Assembly: GCA_040383945.1 (NCBI GenBank)
Contig: JBEICN010000054.1
Location: 1-5,109, forward strand
Origin: CAIVSN01 sp040383945
GTDB taxonomy: Bacteria; Patescibacteriota; Gracilibacteria; BD1-5; UBA2023
DNA: 5,109 nucleotides
Reading direction: 5' to 3'
Both the position numbers and the translations under genes were made by a program. Shown piece by piece: positions 1 to 4,419 of this stretch (position 1 is its first letter; the number at the start of each line of letters is the position of its first letter). The notes under the pieces were generated by a model. That model was not told the origin of the DNA. It saw only the letters and a program-made list of their open reading frames with translations, and ran no database searches.

Positions 1-2
1 AT

Positions 3-305
3 GAATCGATTCATTGGTGGATTTTGGGAAATATACCCGTCTCCGGAGATTATGATTATAAAAAAATTACTTTTGGTCTAAAAATGTTATACAGAGCCTT
101 TGATACCTTTCAATTCACTCTAAAAGAAATCACTGCTGAAGATGATCGCGTGAGTGTTGTTGCAGAATCTCATGGAATCAGAAAATCTACAGGTAAAAAA
201 TATAATAATCATTATCATTTTTTATTTACATTAGACAATGGAAAAATTACGAAAACCAAAGAATTTTTTGATACCGTTCATGCTGTATGGGTGGAAAGTG
301 AATAA
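3..305 (+). CDS. SnoaL/NTF2-like protein, C-terminal part (5' end outside window)
   Basis: The frame is open from the left edge to the TAA at 303-305. A TTG at 24 could be read as a start, but the codons before it spell ESIHWWILGNIPVSG. This matches the usual SnoaL-like pattern of an aromatic-rich strand, then G-x-x-P-x-S/A-G, so the gene very probably begins upstream of the window. About 100 residues are visible. They contain the 'G-N-I-P-V-S-G' turn, a helix around YKKITFGLKML, and three beta strands (TLKEITAEDDRVSVVAES, YNNHYHFLFTLDNGKI, KTKEFFDTVHAVW). The ending E-F-F-D-T is typical of this fold. SnoaL-like (ketosteroid-isomerase-related) proteins are small cone-shaped cytoplasmic proteins of very varied function, so no substrate can be given. 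The gene converges on the DUF29 gene, with stop codons about 10 bases apart. Confidence 0.8.
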   Translation, partial: ESIHWWILGNIPVSGDYDYKKITFGLKMLYRAFDTFQFTLKEITAEDDRVSVVAESHGIRKSTGKKYNNHYHFLFTLDNGKITKTKEFFDTVHAVWVESE

Positions 306-307
306 AT

Positions 308-324
308 GGATAAATTATTTATCC
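308..324. terminator. Palindrome at convergent gene ends, possible weak bidirectional terminator
   Basis: GGATAAAT and ATTTATCC form a perfect 8-bp inverted repeat around a single central T. It lies between the SnoaL-like stop (303-305) and the DUF29 stop (315-317) and overlaps the latter. The position suits a shared terminator, but the stem is AT-rich and no clear T-run follows on either strand. The terminator role is therefore only inferred. Confidence 0.3.
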
Positions 325-773
325 GAAATCGGTAGGTAACCTTCATCGATGACTTGTTCGAAGGTGAAAGGTGGTTCTTCCGGGAAATGGGAAAGAGACA
401 ATCCGGTTTCATCGGAGGCGATTTCTCGGGCGTCTTCGTACGCTTTTAGAAAATTTTCTTTTCCATGTCTTTTTAAATTTGTGCTGTCAATAAACTCTGC
501 ATTTAATTGCTTTCTTTGTTCCCGGATCGTTCCCTTCCAGCTGCTAGACCTTTCTTCCAATTGAAAAATCCATTTCAATAAATGAACAATTAAAACCCGG
601 AGCCTATTTACGACTTCCCGGAAATCCCGTTTCCCCATATCTTCCAATGCCTCCGCGATATGCTCTATATCCGCCAAATCCAATCTGCCTTCTCGCAGCA
701 ATTTGGCATTTTCGAAGAGCCAGAGATGTTCATCTTCTTCATAGAGTTTTTTCAAATCCAGTGCAGTGTGCAT
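315..773 (-). CDS. DUF29 family protein
   Basis: This 152-residue protein has the full layout of the DUF29 family (PF01724). It has an N-terminal D/Y-x-x-D-E-x-L-W-L helix (residues 6-20), L-L-R-E-G-R-L-D (25-32), I-A-E-A-L-E-D-M-G-K-R (39-49), L-I-V-H-L-L-K-W (61-68), S-W-x-x-T-I-R-E-Q-R (78-87), a helix with AYEDAREIASDETGL (111-125), and the closing F-P-E-E-P-P-F-T-F-E-Q-V-I-D-E-G-Y-L-P (130-148). The second acidic residue of the usual I-A-E-E motif is Ala here. The length is normal for the family. It is predicted cytoplasmic and mostly helical, with no known function; the family is common in cyanobacteria and also occurs in spirochaetes. The ATG at 771-773 is preferred because the family's N-terminal helix begins right after it, although no strong ribosome binding site precedes it. 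The upstream half-sites at 775-799 may control it. Confidence 0.88.
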   Translation of the reverse strand: MHTALDLKKLYEEDEHLWLFENAKLLREGRLDLADIEHIAEALEDMGKRDFREVVNRLRVLIVHLLKWIFQLEERSSSWKGTIREQRKQLNAEFIDSTNLKRHGKENFLKAYEDAREIASDETGLSLSHFPEEPPFTFEQVIDEGYLPISDK

Positions 774-774
774 G

Positions 775-799
775 ATTCAAACTTTGAATGAAATTCAAA
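775..799. promoter_or_regulatory. Three alternating 7-bp half-sites, operator-like
   Basis: ATTCAAA (775-781), its exact reverse complement TTTGAAT (783-789), and ATTCAAA again (793-799) are separated by 1 and 3 bases. Any two neighbours form a perfect inverted repeat. The block sits immediately upstream of the DUF29 start codon. On the minus strand a TTGACA (803-808) lies just beyond it, as a -35 element would, but I see no convincing -10 at 16-18 bases. The layout is what a dimeric repressor site looks like, but the sequence is AT-rich and no regulator is encoded nearby, so the function is inferred. Confidence 0.4.
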
Positions 800-1168
800 T
801 TCTGTCAAGTGGGAATGGGTGCGGATGATACTCAGTTTGCGTCCGCTTTTCCTTCCACCAAGGAGGCTCTGGTCAAGGAACTGGGTCAGCAGAATCTGGT
901 GAATGCCATAGTGCAAAATTTGGGGGTTGATCCCAAGGACAAATCTTCATTTAAACGGCTAGATGGATTCATCCGGGGAGAGATCAGATCTGCAAACGCG
1001 AACAAACTCACTACCTTGTCAGGGGATATTTTCGACTGGGGAAACCACCATAGTAAATTTGTTATTTTTCCAAATTTACTATATAAACGATTGACCGAAT
1101 TTTTGAAAATTTTATTTTTAGAAGCAAGATTTCTAATGTCCACAGGTCAAATTTTTTCGGAATTTTAA
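788..1168 (+). CDS. Hypothetical protein of 126 aa, probable gene remnant
   Basis: I do not recognise this protein. Residues 10-86 look genuinely coding: a polar, helix-rich stretch with FPSTKEALVKELGQQ, NLVNAIVQNLGVDP and SFKRLDGFIRGEIRSAN. From residue 87 on it becomes hydrophobic and AT-rich (FVIFPNLLYKRLTEFLKILFLEARF), and a perfect 12-bp inverted repeat at 1050-1082 lies inside it. The tail therefore reads more like translated spacer DNA than protein. Neither the ATG at 788 nor the in-frame ATG at 815 has a clear ribosome binding site. The ATG at 788 lies inside the operator-like repeats and only 14 bases from the divergent DUF29 start, which leaves no room for two sets of expression signals. 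The conserved part may be the 5' piece of a formerly longer gene. Confidence that it is expressed is low. Confidence 0.35.
   Translation: MKFKFCQVGMGADDTQFASAFPSTKEALVKELGQQNLVNAIVQNLGVDPKDKSSFKRLDGFIRGEIRSANANKLTTLSGDIFDWGNHHSKFVIFPNLLYKRLTEFLKILFLEARFLMSTGQIFSEF
1050..1082. repeat. Perfect 12-bp inverted repeat with 9-base loop
   Basis: ATAGTAAATTTG (1050-1061) pairs exactly with CAAATTTACTAT (1071-1082) around a 9-base loop. It lies inside the 3' part of the 788-1168 frame, just where that frame stops looking like protein. It could be a weak hairpin terminator without a U-run or the core of an intergenic repeat element. The pairing is seen directly; the role is not known. Confidence 0.6.
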
Positions 1169-1184
1169 AAATTTTCCCCGAAAA
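1154..1184. repeat. AT-rich imperfect palindrome after the 788-1168 frame
   Basis: TTTTCGG (1154-1160) and CCGAAAA (1178-1184) are exact inverted repeats. The bases between them (GGAA-N2-TTTT-N-AAAA-N2-TTCC pattern) continue the symmetry imperfectly, so the whole block can fold into a hairpin. It overlaps the stop codon at 1166-1168. It may act as a transcription terminator, but the T-run lies before rather than after the stem on the plus strand. Confidence 0.3.
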
Positions 1185-1295
1185 TTTAACCTCTCAGCTT
1201 CACTATTTTGGGATTGATTGAGGTTCTGAGATAGGGACAGAGAGAGATGGTTGGTGAGCGAAGTCGAACCACAGATATTTTATAGGAGTCCTTTT

Positions 1296-1334
1296 ATGAA
1301 TACTTTAGACTACATTCCTAGAAAGACACGGTAA
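1296..1334 (+). pseudogene. Orphan start: ribosome binding site plus 12-codon frame
   Basis: TAGGAG at 1283-1288 stands 7 bases before ATG 1296, an ideal spacing. The frame reads MNTLDYIPRKTR and ends with TAA at 1332-1334. Such good initiation signals on so short a frame suggest either a short leader peptide or the cut-off 5' end of a former gene whose body was replaced by the GC-richer DNA that follows. I do not recognise the peptide. A second frame of 15 codons (MNKLPVWNGSVKLAG) starts two bases later at 1336 without its own ribosome binding site. Confidence 0.3.
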
Positions 1335-1457
1335 CATGAATAAGCTACCAGTTTGGAACGGCTCAGTCAAGCTGGCTGGCTGATTTTCTTTTGCTCTAGA
1401 AGAAAGCAATAATTGTCATGCAACGCTGATAATTCCTTCCGTTTTCGTCTGGAATTG

Positions 1458-1592
1458 ATGATGGTTTTGCCTTACCGCGAGGCAATTTTCTCGAACGCCA
1501 TCAATATGTCTGAAATGTTGGGTCATGCTTGCGCTAGCTGTTGTCAGATGACCTTGGTGGATTCGGCCCACACTCTGCTTGAACCCCAATAA
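1458..1592 (+). other. Short open frame of unknown nature, possible 3' end of a lost gene
   Basis: This frame encodes 44 residues from the ATG pair at 1458/1461 to TAA 1590-1592; it is open back to a TTG at 1413. It contains MMVLPYREAIFSNAINMSEM and a Cys cluster (CASCC). Its base composition resembles the glycosyltransferase rather than the flanks, so it could be the 3' tail of a gene that preceded the glycosyltransferase in its original cluster. No ribosome binding site stands before it and I recognise no family. It may be spurious. Confidence 0.2.
1527..1544 (+). repeat. Left copy of an 18-bp imperfect direct repeat flanking the glycosyltransferase
   Basis: The sequence GCTTGCGCTAGCTGTTGT matches 2960-2977 at 16 of 18 positions in the same orientation. 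Both copies share the palindromic core GCTAGC. The pair encloses the whole glycosyltransferase gene; see the right copy. Confidence 0.5.
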
Positions 1593-1617
1593 AAAACATG
1601 AGAGCATACTGGAGCTC

Positions 1618-1625
1618 AAAGGAGG
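1618..1625 (+). promoter_or_regulatory. Strong ribosome binding site deciding the glycosyltransferase start
   Basis: AAAGGAGG is almost fully complementary to the 16S rRNA 3' end and lies 7 bases before ATG 1633. It fixes this ATG as the start in preference to the TTG at 1579 in the same frame. Confidence 0.85.
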
Positions 1626-1632
1626 TGCGTTC

Positions 1633-2970
1633 ATGTCCAGAATCTTGCTCGTTTTTCCTGAATTTCCGCCAACTGTGGGAGGGATGCAAACTCATGCATG
1701 GGAAATGGCATCACGCTTCTCTGTGTTCGCGGAGGTCTTGGTCCTGACGACGCAAGCACCGATATCTTTAGCTCATAAAGCTAGCGAGCTCGACAACGCG
1801 TGCTGTTTTTCTGTTTCAAGAGTTTTGCGTCGCGTGAGCTATTGGGCAGCGCAAAAGGCTGTCGTTGCAGCGGCCAAATACTTCCGGCCCGATATTATCT
1901 ATGCATCCAACGTCTATTTTGGCCATGCTGCCGCACTTTCCGGAATTCCGATTGTGTGTCGCTCGGTCGGAAACGACGTGCAACGTCCGTGGATCGTTTG
2001 GCCATTTCGCGTGGGTCATAGGCTTCTGGCCAACGAAAAGCTTGAGAGATTGCTTTATGAGTTCTTTCGAAAACGCAAGCGCCTCGAGTTTTTTGAAAGA
2101 ATCCTACAAGCCACAAGACTCAAAACGATGAGATCTTCACTGGCTCGAAACGATTTTGTGCTTTCGAACAGTCAATACACAACAGATATTCTTGCTAGAG
2201 AAGGTTTTCCAACACACCAAATTATCACAACTGTTGGTGGTGTTGACGCTCGTCGTTTTGCCCAGGAACGCTACTGCATGCGAGGAAGCCCTTTGGAGCA
2301 TGAACAACTGCGCCAATCGTTCGGTATAGGACGCGAGCAGTTTCTGCTTTTTGTGGCGTGTCGTCTCGTTCCAAAGAAAGGTATTGACTTGCTTTTGAAG
2401 GCCTTGAGTGGCCTTCTACGAAAACACTCTCACGTGTTTTTGGCTATTGCAGGAGGAGGTCCACTGCAGTCTTCTCTTCAAGCTCTTGCCTCAGACCTTC
2501 AGCTTGACAACTCCTGCCGCTTCTTAGGAAACTGCGCCCTTGAACTCATGCCCAAGCTCTATGCTATGGCCGATCTCTATGTGCAGCCAAGTTGCGAGCA
2601 TCATATTGCTCGCACGGGTTTTGTGGATGTCGAAACCATGGGGCGTGCACTCTGCGAGGCTATGGCGGCAGGTCTTCCTGTTCTTGCAACCACATCGGGA
2701 GGTATTCCGAGCGTGATTGTTCACGGAAAAACAGGGTTCCTTGTTGCGCCAGGTTCGTCAGCAGCTCTTGAAAATGGACTTGCTTTCCTTCTCGAGCACG
2801 ACCAAGAACGCCAAACTCTGGGATGCAATGCCCAGCTGCACGCCTTGAAGGAGTTCGACTGGGAGCGTATTTTGCAGACTCATTGTGAGGTTTTTGAGAG
2901 GATTTCAAGAAAAACATTTTGTTCGAACTCTAACACAATTCTTCGCAATATTAGGTTTCGCTTACGCTAG
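1633..2970 (+). CDS. GT4-family (GT-B fold) glycosyltransferase
   Basis: This 445-residue protein is a retaining glycosyltransferase of the GT4 type. It would move a sugar from a nucleotide-sugar donor to a glycan or lipid acceptor at the cytoplasmic face of the inner membrane, most likely for surface polysaccharide. The N-terminal Rossmann domain starts with MSRILLVFPEFPPTVGGMQ, including the G-G-M loop (16-18). The C-terminal domain begins near 235: FLLFVACRLVPKKGIDLLLKA gives the donor-phosphate-binding Arg244 and Lys249; FLAIAGGGP (269-277) follows; then E-x7-E at Glu334/Glu342 in ETMGRALCEAMAAGLPV, and SGGIPSVIVHGKTGFLV (355-371). Length is normal for the family. The last ~20 residues (RKTFCSNSNTILRNIRFRLR) lie beyond the usual domain end and match a repeat found again at 4162-4189, so the original stop may have been lost. 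The gene is richer in G+C than its flanks, which suggests acquisition by transfer. Donor and acceptor cannot be predicted. Confidence 0.9.
   Translation: MSRILLVFPEFPPTVGGMQTHAWEMASRFSVFAEVLVLTTQAPISLAHKASELDNACCFSVSRVLRRVSYWAAQKAVVAAAKYFRPDIIYASNVYFGHAAALSGIPIVCRSVGNDVQRPWIVWPFRVGHRLLANEKLERLLYEFFRKRKRLEFFERILQATRLKTMRSSLARNDFVLSNSQYTTDILAREGFPTHQIITTVGGVDARRFAQERYCMRGSPLEHEQLRQSFGIGREQFLLFVACRLVPKKGIDLLLKALSGLLRKHSHVFLAIAGGGPLQSSLQALASDLQLDNSCRFLGNCALELMPKLYAMADLYVQPSCEHHIARTGFVDVETMGRALCEAMAAGLPVLATTSGGIPSVIVHGKTGFLVAPGSSAALENGLAFLLEHDQERQTLGCNAQLHALKEFDWERILQTHCEVFERISRKTFCSNSNTILRNIRFRLR
2915..2942 (+). repeat. Copy of a 28-bp repeat shared with 4162-4189 (opposite strand)
   Basis: The core TTTTGTTCGAA (2917-2927) is identical to the reverse complement of 4177-4187. 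With the following AACA and ATTC blocks at the same spacing, 21 of 28 positions agree. In both places it translates, in the frame of the adjacent gene, as FCSNSN. It sits in the unusual C-terminal tail of the glycosyltransferase. Confidence 0.5.
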
Positions 2971-2977
2971 CCGTTGT
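2960..2977 (+). repeat. Right copy of the 18-bp direct repeat flanking the glycosyltransferase
   Basis: GCTTACGCTAGCCGTTGT matches the left copy at 1527-1544 with two differences. It contains the TAG stop of the glycosyltransferase (2968-2970). The pair could be the footprint of a recombination event, or two members of a dispersed intergenic repeat. Confidence 0.5.
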
Positions 2978-3016
2978 TGGAAAAGTACCTAAATGAGGGG
3001 CGACAGCCTGTCCTAA

Positions 3017-3280
3017 CCAAGCTATGACTTGTCCATTAATCAGAGCACAGGGGTGATTTCCGCGACCGAAGTTCAAATAAAAACGCCAATGGCGATTCCA
3101 TCTGATATCATGATTGATCCCTCGGAAAAGTTTTTGATTTCATCGAATTTTGCATCGGCAAATTGTTCAACCTATACCATCAATTCGGATGGAACATTGA
3201 CAGACCTCGCCGCACCTACTCTTACTGGCGGTACAAGTACAAATTCCATTCCATCACTGGCTACAATTAACAAGCTCTAA
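3017..3280 (+). pseudogene. C-terminal fragment of a lactonase-type beta-propeller protein
   Basis: The frame opens after a TAA at 3014-3016 and runs to TAA 3278-3280, giving about 87 residues without a proper start; a TTG at 3029 has no ribosome binding site. The sequence shows beta-propeller blade repeats as in the lactonase (3-carboxymuconate cyclase / 6-phosphogluconolactonase-like) family: SINQSTGVISA, then IPSDIMIDPSEKFLISSN, then CSTYTINSDGTLTDL. These match the usual 'Y-x-I-N-x-x-T-G-x-L' and 'P-x-x-I-x-I-D-P-S-x-K-F-L-x-x-x-N' pattern. Complete members have several hundred residues in about seven blades; only about one and a half to two blades remain. The 5' part has been lost, and the breakpoint lies close to 3014-3020, right after the GC-richer glycosyltransferase block. 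It is almost certainly inactive. Confidence 0.75.
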
Positions 3281-3300
3281 TATTACATTGAGGAAATTAA

Positions 3301-3366
3301 ATGCTCCGCAGTATCAATGCATCTCATTTAGATTTTATCTTCCTAGTCTCCCACAAACCTGGATGA
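3301..3366 (+). pseudogene. Orphan start: ribosome binding site plus 21-codon frame after the lactonase fragment
   Basis: GAGG at 3290-3293 stands 7 bases before ATG 3301. The frame begins MLRSINASHLDF and ends at TGA 3364-3366. It follows the lactonase fragment by 20 bases, as a second gene of an operon would, but almost at once runs into the 3' end of the membrane protein gene on the other strand (stop 3324-3326). It may be the truncated 5' end of a lost downstream gene. It could equally be chance. Confidence 0.25.
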
Positions 3367-4238
3367 ATCTTTAAGACTAGTAAGAAGCTTAATGCTGGTA
3401 TTACTATAAAAAGAAAAAATCCCAGAATGCGAATCCATAGAATAGAAGATACAGGTGTTCCAATGAATAGAGTTCCAGTGACTAACTCTGGGAAATAACA
3501 GGTTGCATTTAAGTAAGATCCCCAGACGAAATTGCCTTTGATTGGTATCATATAATAATCCGAAGAAAAATTCCAATCTTGGTGCGCATTCGCATACGCG
3601 AGGAAGAGGGGCTTATCTCTTTCTCCATCTGCACTTCCATAAACAGGTGCAAATTGATACTCATGATCGGAGTCATGGTAATTTTTTGAAACACTGCCAG
3701 GCTTTTTATCACCGAAAAGGTAATTGGTTCGAATCGTAAATTCTTGCTTGGAAATATCCTGGGGTTGGATTGGAAAGTTGATTACATGCAGTACGCGTCC
3801 AGACTCTTTCAAATCCGGAGGGAGCACATCCTCAAAGGAAATTGGGATGGTTGGAAGGTACAATGTGAACAGAAAAGGAAGTAACCGAAACGATAAAAGG
3901 CAGGAGAGCCAAGAAAAAAGAAAAAATACTCCACCCTTAGCCCAAAAATAGAACCCATTCGCAAATAAACTTCCAAGAAACGAAAGTACTATCAAATACC
4001 AGTCAAAGGGATACGGTAACTTAGATACAAAAAGAAACACAATCGAAGGTGGCAGAACCCAGAATAGCAATAGGGAAATGACCTTCCAAGGTTTCGAAAG
4101 ATAGAGACCTCGGTCAAATTCATTCGAATTTTTAGGAAGAGAAAAGAGGGAAATGATATCTTGAATCATGTTGCTATTCGAACAAAATATATCTCTTTTC
4201 CTATCTTTTTTTAATCCAATGGATCGAAAAATATTCAT
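3324..4238 (-). CDS. Hypothetical membrane protein with four predicted helices
   Basis: I do not recognise a named family. The protein of up to 304 residues has hydrophobic segments at about 52-73 (KVISLLLFWVLPPSIVFLF), 79-99, 103-129 and 266-290 (LWIRILGFFLFIVIPALSF). Between the third and fourth lies a hydrophilic domain of ~135 residues (130-262) rich in Asp, Tyr and Phe; it ends with a basic KIKSK tail. An early turn 'LYLSKPWKVISLLLFW' is somewhat like Yip1-type membrane proteins, but this is a weak resemblance. The first ATG (4236-4238) is suspect: codons 1-12 overlap, in another frame, the remnant of a cyclase gene, and residues 18-23 belong to the FCSNSN repeat. Met24 (ATG 4167-4169, MIQDIISLFSL) is a more plausible original start, although neither start has a clear ribosome binding site. 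The body looks intact. Confidence 0.65.
   Translation of the reverse strand: MNIFRSIGLKKDRKRDIFCSNSNMIQDIISLFSLPKNSNEFDRGLYLSKPWKVISLLLFWVLPPSIVFLFVSKLPYPFDWYLIVLSFLGSLFANGFYFWAKGGVFFLFSWLSCLLSFRLLPFLFTLYLPTIPISFEDVLPPDLKESGRVLHVINFPIQPQDISKQEFTIRTNYLFGDKKPGSVSKNYHDSDHEYQFAPVYGSADGERDKPLFLAYANAHQDWNFSSDYYMIPIKGNFVWGSYLNATCYFPELVTGTLFIGTPVSSILWIRILGFFLFIVIPALSFLLVLKIHPGLWETRKIKSK
4162..4189 (-). repeat. Second copy of the 28-bp repeat shared with 2915-2942
   Basis: The minus strand reads TTTTGTTCGAA over 4187-4177, followed by AACA and ATTC at the same spacing as in the glycosyltransferase tail. It overlaps the region before the probable true start (Met24) of the membrane protein. The two copies are inverted relative to each other, about 1.2 kb apart. 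Confidence 0.5.
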
Positions 4239-4377
4239 TTAACTCATTTATCACTTTTTGTGGTTCATTTATTTCTGAATAAGAAGTGAAATTTCGAAGA
4301 TCAGAAAAAAGTATCGTCATGTCCATTTTCACAGATTCACCAATTCTTCTTTCGGCATATCTGGATGTCTCAGCATG
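4201..4377 (-). pseudogene. Fragment of a class III adenylate/guanylate cyclase domain
   Basis: On the minus strand, between a TAA (4378-4380) and a TAG (4201-4203), the frame contains AERRIGESVKMD, then MTILFSDLRNFTSYSE, then INEPQKVINELNEYFS. This is the N-terminal beta1-alpha1-alpha2 region of a class III nucleotide cyclase, including the first metal-binding Asp in F-S-D-L-R-N-F-T. The rest of the ~180-residue domain, with the second metal Asp, the substrate-specifying residues and the transition-state Arg/Asn, is absent; after NEYFS the frame leaves the family and stops. It cannot make cyclic nucleotide. It is directly preceded, in another frame, by a PAS fragment, so the parent was most likely a PAS-cyclase signalling protein. 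The membrane gene's nominal start codon overlaps this remnant. Confidence 0.75.
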
Positions 4378-4418
4378 TTATGTGGTTTTCCCAATAATTC
4401 TTCATTTCTAAGTAGTCT
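4329..4418 (-). pseudogene. PAS-domain fragment (Aer-like) of the same broken cyclase gene
   Basis: The minus strand encodes LLRNEELLGKPHNMLRHPDMPKEEL before a TGA (4329-4331). G-K-P-H-N-x-x-R-H-P-D-M-P is the hallmark of the PAS family seen in Aer-type sensors and many PAS-cyclase or PAS-GGDEF proteins. The rest of the PAS domain on both sides is missing. The cyclase similarity begins at about 4356 in a different frame, exactly where the PAS motif ends. This points to an internal deletion that removed the second half of the PAS domain and the linker. Upstream (towards higher coordinates) the frame stays open to 4454 but overlaps the end of the next gene. Confidence 0.65.
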
Positions 4419-4419
4419 C

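Larger units (their letters stand above)
1186..1632. other. Gene-poor stretch upstream of the glycosyltransferase
   Basis: No gene can be firmly called in these ~450 bases. In order, the stretch holds a motif at 1249-1270 ending in GCGAAGTCGAACC, of a kind I associate with dispersed intergenic repeats in some bacterial genomes; a ribosome binding site with a 12-codon frame (1283-1334); a 15-codon frame starting at 1336; a 44-codon frame (1458-1592) in DNA of higher G+C; one copy of the GCTTGCGCTAGC repeat (1527-1544); and the strong ribosome binding site of the glycosyltransferase (1618-1625). I saw no tRNA-like structure and no clear promoter. Composition appears to change from AT-rich to more GC-rich somewhere around 1330-1380. 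Confidence 0.5.

Noticed and set aside
803..808. TTGACA on the minus strand as a full DUF29 promoter
   Set aside because: No acceptable -10 hexamer stands 16-18 bases downstream and the start codon would be very close; kept only as a remark in the operator entry.
886..1143. Minus-strand frame of 85 codons opposite the 788-1168 frame
   Set aside because: It spans the hairpin at 1050-1082, has no start signals and reads like antisense of the coding-like front half.
1579..1632. Upstream TTG start adding 18 residues to the glycosyltransferase
   Set aside because: The extra residues precede the canonical N-terminal strand, and the AAAGGAGG at 1618-1625 points to ATG 1633.
1416..1634. Minus-strand frame of 72 codons
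   Set aside because: It overlaps the ribosome binding site and start of the glycosyltransferase, has no ribosome binding site of its own and no recognisable motif; it is most likely a shadow frame.
1800..2917. Several 66-88 codon frames on both strands inside the glycosyltransferase
   Set aside because: They are fully contained in a well-supported gene with intact family motifs and show no protein-like features of their own.
2951..2992. TTAGGT...ACCTAA as a terminator after the glycosyltransferase
   Set aside because: The arms are only 6 bases with a 30-base loop and there is no T-run, so it is not convincing.
3343..3951. Frames of 65-77 codons on both strands inside the membrane protein gene
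   Set aside because: They read the complement or alternative frames of a gene with clear membrane segments; their composition (Lys/Asn/Glu-rich, no motif) is typical of shadows.
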